The translations under genes were made by a program, and so were the position numbers. From contig NZ_PYGK01000010.1 of assembly GCF_003014595.1 (NCBI RefSeq), positions 186,001 through 250,000 of the forward strand: a stretch of 64,000 nucleotides of DNA, written 5' to 3'. Under the pieces are notes generated by a model that made no database searches, had not been told where the DNA came from, and was given only the letters and a program-made list of their open reading frames with translations. Source of the stretch: Chitinophaga ginsengisoli. Its GTDB lineage: Bacteria > Bacteroidota > Bacteroidia > Chitinophagales > Chitinophagaceae. Shown here piece by piece: positions 17,640-25,225 of this stretch. The stretch's first letter is position 1. Each line of letters starts with the position of its first letter.

Positions 17640-19052
17640 TTATTCACCCCATACAGTATGGAAACTACCAGGTACATCTATACGCTGATAGGTATGAGCG
17701 CCGAAGTAGTCGCGCTGTGCCTGCACCAGGTTGGTTGGCATACGCTCGGTGCGGTAAGCGTCGAAGTAAGCCAGTGCAGACATTATACCAGCAGCTGCGG
17801 TACCTGTCTGTGCAGCCTGGGCTACTACTGCACGTGTATTCGTGATGGCATTCTCAACAAGGGCTGCAACGTCCTTGTTCAACAGAATATTTGGTAACTC
17901 AGGAGAAGCTTTATAAGCGGTAGTGTATACTTCCAGGAGGGTAGAACGGATAATACATCCGCCTCTCCAGACTTTCACTGCTTCAGGTAAAGGGATTTCC
18001 ATCTGCAGTTCTTTGGATGCCTGATGCAGCATTGCCAGACCCTGTGCATAGCTGATGATCACACCAAAGTACAGTGCATCGTGTACCTGCTTGATCCAGG
18101 TATCTGCAGGTGTATTGAGTTTTGCGTCAGGAGCTTTGTATAAAGCAGCTGCCTGCACACGCTCATCTTTGTAACCAGACAGGGTGCGGAGGGCTACAGC
18201 GGTGTCTATTACCGGAACGGCAACAGGCAGTTCCATTGCATCCTGTGAAGTCCATTTACCGGTTCCTTTTGAACCCGCTTTATCGGAGATCACGTCTACC
18301 AGTCTTGCGCTGGTCTTATCGTCCTTCTGCAGGAAGATATCGGCAGTGATCTCTATGAGGAAAGATTGCAGATCGCCTTCATTCCAGGTTTTGAATACCT
18401 GATGTAAACGGTCGTTATCCAGGCCCGCCTGTTTCAGCAACGCATACGCTTCGCTGATCAGCTGCATAATGGAATACTCGATACCATTGTGTACCATCTT
18501 CACATAGTGACCCGCACCTTCCTTACCCAGGTAGGCTACGCAGGGCTCACCATTTACCTTTGCGGAAATTGCTTCCAGCATTGGTCTTACTTTCTCATAA
18601 GCTTCTTTATCTCCACCAGGCATGATGCTTGGTCCCGTACGGGCGCCTTTCTCACCACCTGATACGCCGATGCCCATGAAATGAATACCTTTATCCCGCA
18701 GGTATTTTACCCGGCGCAATGTATCTGTATAATGTGAGTTACCACCGTCTATCACCACATCACCTTTTTCCAGCAGGGGGATCAGTGATTCGATCACATC
18801 ATCCACCGGCTGACCGGCTGGTACCAACATCATCAGCTTACGCGGACGCTCCAGTAATTGTACCATGGTTGCCAGTTCTGCCACTCCCTTTACAGTAGTG
18901 CCAGCTGTAGCAGCCGATTCCAGAGCCCCGGTCTTGGTACTATCTTTATCAAAACCAATAACGGAAAAACCATGATCAGCCATGTTCAGTAAGAGGTTTC
19001 TCCCCATTACGCCCAGACCAATCATGCCAAAATCGAATACGCTTTGTGCCAT
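17640..19052 (-). CDS. gnd: 6-phosphogluconate dehydrogenase, decarboxylating
   Basis: This 470-residue enzyme converts 6-phosphogluconate to ribulose 5-phosphate with CO2 release and NADP reduction. The N-terminal Rossmann motif GLGVMGRNLLLNMADHGF, the substrate-binding IGVSGGEKGARTGPS and the catalytic region GHYVKMVHNGIEYSIMQLI are all present. The length matches the long dimeric class. It is the first gene of the operon with zwf and pgl, so all three oxidative steps are encoded together. No confident promoter match was found in the 178-bp gap upstream. Confidence 0.95.
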   Translation of the reverse strand: MAQSVFDFGMIGLGVMGRNLLLNMADHGFSVIGFDKDSTKTGALESAATAGTTVKGVAELATMVQLLERPRKLMMLVPAGQPVDDVIESLIPLLEKGDVVIDGGNSHYTDTLRRVKYLRDKGIHFMGIGVSGGEKGARTGPSIMPGGDKEAYEKVRPMLEAISAKVNGEPCVAYLGKEGAGHYVKMVHNGIEYSIMQLISEAYALLKQAGLDNDRLHQVFKTWNEGDLQSFLIEITADIFLQKDDKTSARLVDVISDKAGSKGTGKWTSQDAMELPVAVPVIDTAVALRTLSGYKDERVQAAALYKAPDAKLNTPADTWIKQVHDALYFGVIISYAQGLAMLHQASKELQMEIPLPEAVKVWRGGCIIRSTLLEVYTTAYKASPELPNILLNKDVAALVENAITNTRAVVAQAAQTGTAAAGIMSALAYFDAYRTERMPTNLVQAQRDYFGAHTYQRIDVPGSFHTVWGE

Positions 19053-19230
19053 AAATTATCGTGTAAGTGCCTAAAAGAATGAAGTAAAAGTACGAATTAT
19101 CAATTACCAATTACAATTACTATTAGATGACCTGACAAAACTTTGAACATCCCATGACGTTTACCGTGGTTTATACATGAAAATCCGCGATAAGTGCAAG
19201 CTCCGGCCGTGTCTTAAATTTTCCTTAAAT

Positions 19231-19932
19231 CTACCAGCCCAGGCATACCATTCCTATGCCACATACCAGTATAGTGAACCCTCCCAGGGCATGTGCATAC
19301 CGCTCCAAACTACTGGTTCTCAATACGGAAAAGCCATAATACCCCAACATGACCATGGCCGTCATTGTAAGCAGCGTGAACAGTGTAAAAGCCCCGATCA
19401 GCATCACCATACCATAGGTAGAATGTTGTGCCGCCGGGTAGGTCAACAGAGGGATCAATGGCTCACAGGGCCCCAGCCCGAAAATGAGCAGCATAATCCA
19501 GGGTGTGACCTTCGTCCTGTCCTGAGGATAAACAATCCCCCCGTGTTTATGTTCATACACGTAAACATCCCCGTTATCATACACATCGAAATGCTTATGC
19601 ACCTTGTTGCTCCAGGCCCGTTTCAGACCCCATACCGTATACAGCAGACCAAAGGTGAGCAAAGCCCATCCCGCCAGCCCTCCCCGCAAGCCTTCCAAAC
19701 CGCTGATCTTTGACAAAGACCAGCCCAGACCTATGCCCAGCAGGCCTAATAATACGGAACTACCCACATGCGCGATGCCACACAGCAATGTCCAGACCAC
19801 CGTTTTACCGGCAGTCCAGCCTCTCACCCTGCTCAGGGCAATGAACGGGATGTAGTGATCGGGCCCCGTCAATGTATGCAGACAACTTATTGTGACGGCT
19901 GTCAGCAACAATACCTGCAGTTCCGTATTCAT
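19231..19932 (-). CDS. UreH/HoxN-like membrane protein, probable nickel permease
   Basis: This 233-residue protein has about six membrane helices. The first helix carries HTLTGPDHYIPF, resembling the H-x4-DH metal signature of NiCoT permeases and UreH proteins. A second motif, GLGPCEPLIPLL, is typical of this UreH/HupE-like group. A His/Asp-rich soluble loop (KVHKHFDVYDNGDVYVYEHK) sits mid-protein. It starts 12 bp after ureD and is the last gene of the urease operon, so nickel import for urease is the natural inference. The name is not certain, since related proteins are also annotated as sulfite exporter-like or cytochrome biogenesis-like. Confidence 0.75.
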   Translation of the reverse strand: MNTELQVLLLTAVTISCLHTLTGPDHYIPFIALSRVRGWTAGKTVVWTLLCGIAHVGSSVLLGLLGIGLGWSLSKISGLEGLRGGLAGWALLTFGLLYTVWGLKRAWSNKVHKHFDVYDNGDVYVYEHKHGGIVYPQDRTKVTPWIMLLIFGLGPCEPLIPLLTYPAAQHSTYGMVMLIGAFTLFTLLTMTAMVMLGYYGFSVLRTSSLERYAHALGGFTILVCGIGMVCLGW

Positions 19933-19944
19933 ATCCGGTAAAGT

Positions 19945-20727
19945 TTATAGTTTTCGTTCCTCCCCGGCCAGCAGCGCTACCTTTTTGAATAGCTCGTACA
20001 GCTGTTCTCCTCCCTGTCCCAGCACACGCAGAAGCAATGCTCCCGAGGCCGTGCGTGATACACCGGCAGTAATATTTGTTTCTGCGGATAAACACTCGTG
20101 CAACACCTCTCCCATCGCGGTCATATCCTGCCTTTCATCATACCACAGCAGGGAGGCCTGGTGTGTATATTCTTCCCATTGGCCCATATTTGCCGGTGGT
20201 ACCATACCTGGTTGTAATACCGTTACATCCTTAAACAACAACCTGCCATTCCTGTACACTTCCAGTATATTTTGAAAACGTTTGCACTGAAACACTTCTC
20301 CGTTCAGTTTTCGACCACAGGTAATGATCTCGCCCCACAGTAAGCGGCAATCTTCCCCCAGCTCAATACGACTGGCACTGTCAAACACCGATTGCTCATG
20401 TGGCACCGCGGGATGCGGCAGATAGCATAAACTGCTGCCACGTTCCATCTCCACATGAAAACGTTGCCGTGCGCCATGCTGCATGTTAAAGATGCGCTGA
20501 TAGGATTGCGTGTACAGATGTAATGCTGCATCTTCTTGTACCACAACCCGGATATCATATGCATCCCCGTCCAATATACCCGGCGAAGCCGTCATCATGG
20601 TCAGATGTAACATACCGGCCCTGCTGCCACTGATATCAGCCACTTTAAAAGGCTTTGTATAATAGCAGTGTTGCAGGTAAGTACGGGGGCCCCTGACAGC
20701 CGCTTTTATTTGCAGTTCACTCTTCAT
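19945..20727 (-). CDS. ureD: Urease accessory protein UreD
   Basis: This 260-residue urease chaperone forms the UreD-UreF-UreG complex that loads nickel onto the apo-enzyme. Family features are the strand LLHLTMMTASPGILDGDAYDI and the segments FVPHPAVPHEQS-like (here LPHPAVPHEQSVFDSASRI) and LLWGEIITCGRKLNGE. I chose the ATG at 20727, which overlaps the ureG stop by four bases (ATGA), a typical coupling; the longer frame would overlap by 58 bp. UreD is the least conserved urease accessory factor, and the match here is moderate but backed by its position. Confidence 0.9.
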   Translation of the reverse strand: MKSELQIKAAVRGPRTYLQHCYYTKPFKVADISGSRAGMLHLTMMTASPGILDGDAYDIRVVVQEDAALHLYTQSYQRIFNMQHGARQRFHVEMERGSSLCYLPHPAVPHEQSVFDSASRIELGEDCRLLWGEIITCGRKLNGEVFQCKRFQNILEVYRNGRLLFKDVTVLQPGMVPPANMGQWEEYTHQASLLWYDERQDMTAMGEVLHECLSAETNITAGVSRTASGALLLRVLGQGGEQLYELFKKVALLAGEERKL

Positions 20728-21362
20728 TGCAGCAAGGCAGGCTCCTCCACCATTTCCAGTAATGCGTACTTCCTGATCCATCCTATAACGGTGTCCAATC
20801 CCTCTTGCGTCATCAGGTTAGTAAACACGAATGGTCTACCCTGACGCATCTTACGGGCGTCCCGTTCCATCACTTCAAGACTGGCTCCCACATAAGGTGC
20901 CAGGTCAATTTTGTTGATGACCAGCAGGTCCGAACGGGTAATGCCCGGTCCTCCCTTGCGGGGGATCTTATCGCCCTCTGCTACGTCAATCACGAAGATG
21001 GTCAGATCAGCCAGATCCGGGCTGAAAGTGGCAGACAGATTATCGCCGCCGCTTTCAATAAAGATGATCTCCACATCCGGAAACCTGGTTGCTATTTCTT
21101 CCACGGCTTCCAGGTTCATACTGGCATCTTCACGTATGGCTGTATGCGGACAGCCACCTGTCTCCACTCCAATGATCCTCTCCGCAGGCAATAAGCTGTT
21201 CTTCACCAGGAATTCAGCATCTTCTTTTGTATAGATATCATTGGTGATCACCGCCAGGCTATACTGCTCATGCAGCCGCCGGGACAGCCTTTCTATCAGC
21301 GCTGTTTTACCGGCGCCTACAGGGCCGGCAACACCTATCTTTATGTATGTACGCAATTGCAT
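20724..21362 (-). CDS. ureG: Urease accessory GTPase UreG
   Basis: This 212-residue SIMIBI-class GTPase powers nickel delivery to urease. The P-loop GVAGPVGAGKTALIERL, the conserved nickel-binding CPH motif in ETGGCPHTAIREDASMN, IFIESGGDNLSATFSPDL and the guanine-specificity NKIDLAPYVGA are all intact. The ATG at 21362 is preferred (MQLRTYIKIGVAG); an in-frame ATG at 21386 adds eight residues. It is translationally coupled to ureD by a four-base overlap and follows ureF in the operon. Confidence 0.96.
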   Translation of the reverse strand: MQLRTYIKIGVAGPVGAGKTALIERLSRRLHEQYSLAVITNDIYTKEDAEFLVKNSLLPAERIIGVETGGCPHTAIREDASMNLEAVEEIATRFPDVEIIFIESGGDNLSATFSPDLADLTIFVIDVAEGDKIPRKGGPGITRSDLLVINKIDLAPYVGASLEVMERDARKMRQGRPFVFTNLMTQEGLDTVIGWIRKYALLEMVEEPALLQ

Positions 21363-21417
21363 GTTCATTCTGTTTACATAAATCAATTCATACGGTACCG
21401 GTCATACGGCATATGCC

Positions 21418-22104
21418 CTAAGACATATATAATCTCGAATACAGTCTTTCGTGCTGCATACTCCTGATATCAAATCCCACGCTGCAACGCCCCGCCAGTT
21501 CCCGTGGTATGTTAAACGTCTGTTCGACCAATGCAGGTAGCTCCGGCAACAGTGCAAACAGGATCTGCTGTCCCTGCTGCTGCCCTAGCGGCACCAGCTT
21601 TACGCTATTGGTCACCATACCGGTAGCGGCATTGTAATAGAAGGCGGTGATGGCTTCTGATAATGGTATGCCTGATAGACAGGCATACATTCCGAATACC
21701 AGACAGTAATGCCCGGCGGCCTCACCTGATTTTATGTACGCCATATAAGCATTACCGGTAGTATGTTCCACCATCGGAGAGAACAACTTCAGCAGGCGCA
21801 GGCCCAGCTTCTGACTGGCCGTTCTCAATTCCTGTGGCGCTTTCAGTGCCGTGCATTCCTGGTCTAGTTGCACCAGTTGCTGTACATCTCCAGCTTCCGC
21901 CGCGCGATATGCCAGTACGGCAAAAAGTGCATCGTTATATGGCAGGTTTTGCATCAGCATATTCCTGATAAATGCAGCTGCATCCCCCGCGTCTTTTATG
22001 AGTCCGTGCTGTACATAGGTTTCCAGTCCGCCGGAATGCGTATACGCCCCTATCGGCAGTGTAGGATCACTCAGGTGTAACAGGTATGGTAGCCAGTTGT
22101 ACAT
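21418..22104 (-). CDS. ureF: Urease accessory protein UreF
   Basis: This 228-residue all-helical chaperone bridges UreD and UreG and acts in GTP-dependent urease maturation. Typical segments are the N-terminal LLHLSDPTLPIGAYTHSGGLE (the family's 'sD..LPiGgf.hS.GLE' motif), AYRAAEAGDVQQLVQLDQ and the C-terminal LVPLGQQQGQQILFAL. The length is normal. It begins 6 bp after ureE ends. Confidence 0.95.
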   Translation of the reverse strand: MYNWLPYLLHLSDPTLPIGAYTHSGGLETYVQHGLIKDAGDAAAFIRNMLMQNLPYNDALFAVLAYRAAEAGDVQQLVQLDQECTALKAPQELRTASQKLGLRLLKLFSPMVEHTTGNAYMAYIKSGEAAGHYCLVFGMYACLSGIPLSEAITAFYYNAATGMVTNSVKLVPLGQQQGQQILFALLPELPALVEQTFNIPRELAGRCSVGFDIRSMQHERLYSRLYMS

Positions 22105-22110
22105 GATGGT

Positions 22111-22614
22111 TTATTTGGACGCGAGCTGCATGATCTTACTGAATAGCGATCCTGAGCTGCCATGTTCATGTGGTATAATATTGCTCCGCAGCATATTGGT
22201 GAGCCTGCGCTGTTCCTTCATAGGATGGTGTCCTTTGGCTTCCAGCCAACGGAACAACGGCTCCTCGTATGGCACCAGCACTTCATTTCCTTCCAGGAAT
22301 AATGGCAGATGTTTATTCCCGATCTCATAACAAACAGTCGCCATATCCTTCATGGTAACTGGTTGCAGAACAATCGCCGCTGCAGGAATAATGTCGATCG
22401 CGATGGCCTTTTTATCGTCCATCCACACAATATCTCCCTGTTGTAACATAGGCGCTTCCCGCATAAAACGTAGCGCCACTTCCTGCCCACCTTGTGTATG
22501 CCGGCGCAACAAGCGCTTGCCCGTTTCAAACCATTCCAGCAACAAAGGGTCTATGACCCTTTGTGCAGCGGAACCGTTTACGACGTTGCCTTCTATCTTT
22601 TCTATAATGATCAT
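22111..22614 (-). CDS. ureE: Urease accessory protein UreE (nickel metallochaperone)
   Basis: This 167-residue nickel-binding chaperone passes Ni to the UreDFG complex. The N-terminal peptide-binding-like domain and the C-terminal metal-binding domain are recognisable, with the conserved central segment ATVCYEIGNKHLPLFLEGNE (His of GN.H..). The tail has PHEHGSSGSL rather than the long His-rich tail of Klebsiella-type UreE, so it probably binds fewer nickel ions. It starts 8 bp after ureC. Confidence 0.93.
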   Translation of the reverse strand: MIIIEKIEGNVVNGSAAQRVIDPLLLEWFETGKRLLRRHTQGGQEVALRFMREAPMLQQGDIVWMDDKKAIAIDIIPAAAIVLQPVTMKDMATVCYEIGNKHLPLFLEGNEVLVPYEEPLFRWLEAKGHHPMKEQRRLTNMLRSNIIPHEHGSSGSLFSKIMQLASK

Positions 22615-22622
22615 AACTATAA

Positions 22623-24344
22623 TTAAAACAGGAAATACCGTTGCGCCAGTGGCAACACCGCCGCCGGTTCACAGGTCAGTACCTGCCCGTCTATGCTTAC
22701 TTCATATGTCTCCGGGTTGACCTTTATTTCCGGTGTACTGTTGTTATGTACCATATCCTTCTTGCCGATATTCCGGCAGTTCTTCACAGGCAGTATTGTC
22801 TTTTGCAGACCATATTCCTGTGCAATATTTTTCCCGGCTGCCGCCTGTGATACGAAGGTCACACAGGTCTTATGCAGGGCGCCACCAAAGGCACCGAACA
22901 TCTCCCGGTACATAACAGGCTGCGGCGTGGGAATAGAGGCATTCGGATCGCCCATACGGCTACAGATGATCATTCCTCCTTTGATGATCATTTCCGGTTT
23001 AGCGCCAAACAGGGCTGGCTTCCACAGCACAATATCTGCCAGTTTACCCGGCTCCAGCGATCCGACATGTGTGGCTATGCCATGTGTGATGGCAGGATTG
23101 ATCGTGTATTTGGCTACATACCGTTTGGCCCTGAAATTATCATTGTTTTTACCCTGATCTTCTGCCAGAGCTCCCCGCTGCTTCTTCATCTTATCCGCCG
23201 TTTGCCAGGTGCGGATGATCACTTCCCCTACGCGGCCCATCGCCTGTGAATCGGAACTCATCATACTGAATACGCCCATGTCATGCAGGATATCCTCCGC
23301 AGCAATTGTCTCGGGGCGAATGCGCGAGTCAGCGAAAGCCACATCCTCCGGTACGCTTTTATCCAGGTGATGACATACCATCAGCATGTCCAGGTGTTCA
23401 TCGATAGTATTGACGGTATATGGTCTTGTAGGATTCGTAGATGAAGGCAGGATATTCGGGTACATGGCCGCCTTGATAATATCGGGCGCATGGCCACCGC
23501 CAGCGCCTTCTGTATGATAGGTATGGATCACACGACCATCAATCGCCTTAATCGTATCTTCCAGGAAGCCTGATTCATTCAGCGTATCTGTGTGGATAGC
23601 TACCTGTACATCGTATTTATCTGCCGCCTTCAGGGAGGCATCGATAACAGCGGGAGAAGCGCCCCAGTCCTCATGGATCTTCAGCCCCAGGGCACCGGCT
23701 TCTATCTGTTCCCAGAGAGGTGCTTCCGTAGCGCAGTTCCCTTTACCGAGAAATCCCAGGTTCATAGGAAAAGCGTCTGCGGCCTGCAGCATTTTACGTA
23801 TGAACCATTTACCAGGTGTGACAGTCGTGGCATTGGTACCATCAGCAGGACCAGTACCACCACCGATCATCGTGGTAATACCACTATGTAAAGCATGGGT
23901 GATCTGCTGTGGACTGATAAAATGGATATGCGTGTCAATACCACCGGCGGTAGCTATCAATCCAGCGCCGCCATGTACTTCTGTACTGGCGCCAATGATC
24001 ATACCAGGATCTACGCCGTCCATGGTATCAGGATTACCGGCCTTCCCTATCTTCACGATCTTCCCGTCTTTGATACCGATATCCGCTTTTACAATTCCCC
24101 AGTGGTCAATGATCATCACACTGGTGATGACCATATCCAATACACCCTGGTCGCGGGTAGCAGTAGAAGACTGCGACATGCCATCGCGGATGGTCTTACC
24201 ACCGCCAAATTTGGCTTCATCGCCATATACGGTATGATCATGTTCTATTTCGATAATAATGCCTGTATCTCCCAAACGTACTCTATCGCCTGTGGTAGGA
24301 CCATACATCGCCGCATAGCGGTCGCGGTTTATCTGAAGACTCAT
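22623..24344 (-). CDS. ureC: Urease subunit alpha (catalytic)
   Basis: This 573-residue catalytic subunit hydrolyses urea to ammonia and carbamate. The nickel-ligand His pair is in GGIDTHIHFISPQQ and the carbamylated Lys in GALGLKIHEDWGASPA. The flap region MVCHHLDKSVPEDVAFADSR contains the mobile catalytic His, and SSDSQAMGRVGE supplies the metal-binding Asp region. Length and motifs match active ureases. The start overlaps the ureB stop by four bases. With separate ureA and ureB, this is the usual three-subunit bacterial form. Confidence 0.97.
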   Translation of the reverse strand: MSLQINRDRYAAMYGPTTGDRVRLGDTGIIIEIEHDHTVYGDEAKFGGGKTIRDGMSQSSTATRDQGVLDMVITSVMIIDHWGIVKADIGIKDGKIVKIGKAGNPDTMDGVDPGMIIGASTEVHGGAGLIATAGGIDTHIHFISPQQITHALHSGITTMIGGGTGPADGTNATTVTPGKWFIRKMLQAADAFPMNLGFLGKGNCATEAPLWEQIEAGALGLKIHEDWGASPAVIDASLKAADKYDVQVAIHTDTLNESGFLEDTIKAIDGRVIHTYHTEGAGGGHAPDIIKAAMYPNILPSSTNPTRPYTVNTIDEHLDMLMVCHHLDKSVPEDVAFADSRIRPETIAAEDILHDMGVFSMMSSDSQAMGRVGEVIIRTWQTADKMKKQRGALAEDQGKNNDNFRAKRYVAKYTINPAITHGIATHVGSLEPGKLADIVLWKPALFGAKPEMIIKGGMIICSRMGDPNASIPTPQPVMYREMFGAFGGALHKTCVTFVSQAAAGKNIAQEYGLQKTILPVKNCRNIGKKDMVHNNSTPEIKVNPETYEVSIDGQVLTCEPAAVLPLAQRYFLF

Positions 24345-24718
24345 TCCGGCTGGTGTTTAAATTGTTGTGCTTTTACCTGTTCCATGGCTTTATGGCGGGC
24401 ATCATCCCCCACAGTAGTACCATTCACGAGGTTATTCATACCAAAGGCTTTCCGGTTACCGCCCAACGTCACCAGTGTGACAGTCTTTTCTTCTCCGGGT
24501 TCAAAACGCACCGCGGTGCCGGCTGCAATATTCAGGCGCATGCCAAAGGCGGCTTCCCTATCAAAGGACAGCATACGGTTCACCTCAAAAAAGTGACAAT
24601 GGGAACCGATCTGCACAGGTCTGTCTCCTGTGTTGACCACCTTTACCTGTGCGACAGCCCGGCCCTGGTTAGCGTCAATTACGCCGGGAACAATAAAATA
24701 TTCACCTGGGATCATCAT
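24341..24718 (-). CDS. ureB: Urease subunit beta
   Basis: This 125-residue structural subunit forms the trimer with UreA and UreC. Recognisable segments are MIPGEYFIVPGVIDANQGR, VVNTGDRPVQIGSHCHFFEV and RLNIAAGTAVRFEPGEEKTV. It starts 34 bp after ureA and overlaps ureC by four bases. The length is slightly above the usual ~105, owing to a C-terminal extension after the conserved core. Confidence 0.95.
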   Translation of the reverse strand: MMIPGEYFIVPGVIDANQGRAVAQVKVVNTGDRPVQIGSHCHFFEVNRMLSFDREAAFGMRLNIAAGTAVRFEPGEEKTVTLVTLGGNRKAFGMNNLVNGTTVGDDARHKAMEQVKAQQFKHQPE

Positions 24719-24752
24719 TGAAGAGGATTTAGATCTTGGTTGATAAGCGTTG

Positions 24753-25055
24753 TTATCTGATTGGATGATGTACCGTTACAAGTTTGGAACCATCCGGAAA
24801 AGTAGCTTCTATTTGGATCTCATCGATCATTTCCGGGATACCCTCCATCACATCTTCACGGGTCAGGATAGTAGCGCCATACTGCATCAGTTGCGCAACT
24901 GTCTGTCCATCTCTGGCAGCTTCCTGTAAGCGACTGCTGATCAGGGCTATAGCTTCCGGATAATTGAGTTTGAGTCCTCTGGCCTTTCTCTTCTCAGCAA
25001 GTTCTCCCGCCAGATATAACAATAGTTTTTCAGTTTCCCTTGCCGTTAAATGCAT
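24753..25055 (-). CDS. ureA: Urease subunit gamma
   Basis: This 100-residue structural subunit opens the urease operon. Typical segments are MHLTARETEKLLLYLAGELA, LNYPEAIALISSRLQEAARD and EDVMEGIPEMIDEIQIEATF. The order ureA-B-C-E-F-G-D plus a permease gene gives a complete urease set. It should release ammonia from urea for nitrogen supply or for buffering. No certain promoter was found in the gap to the PEP carboxylase terminator. Confidence 0.96.
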   Translation of the reverse strand: MHLTARETEKLLLYLAGELAEKRKARGLKLNYPEAIALISSRLQEAARDGQTVAQLMQYGATILTREDVMEGIPEMIDEIQIEATFPDGSKLVTVHHPIR

Positions 25056-25170
25056 AATATTCTGGTTTAAATGTGTCTTATAGCTCCTGACAGCTTATTG
25101 CAGGGAATGGGTTAATGACATTAAGTGTGTTCTTCCCATGTGTTAATTTACGCAAAAAAAGCAGAAAGAA

Positions 25171-25201
25171 AAACGCTCAATGCGGAATGCATTGAGCGTT
25201 T
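25171..25201 (-). terminator. Terminator of the PEP carboxylase gene
   Basis: A 13-bp perfect stem, AAACGCTCAATGC and its complement, has a 5-nt loop. On the minus strand it is followed by a T-rich tail. It lies 25 bp past the ppc stop and separates ppc from the urease operon. Confidence 0.88.
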
Positions 25202-25225
25202 GTATAACAAGTATAAATAATCGTA

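Noticed and set aside
23590..24237. Plus-strand 215-codon open frame
   Set aside because: It is antisense to ureC and Pro/Ile-rich with no domain.
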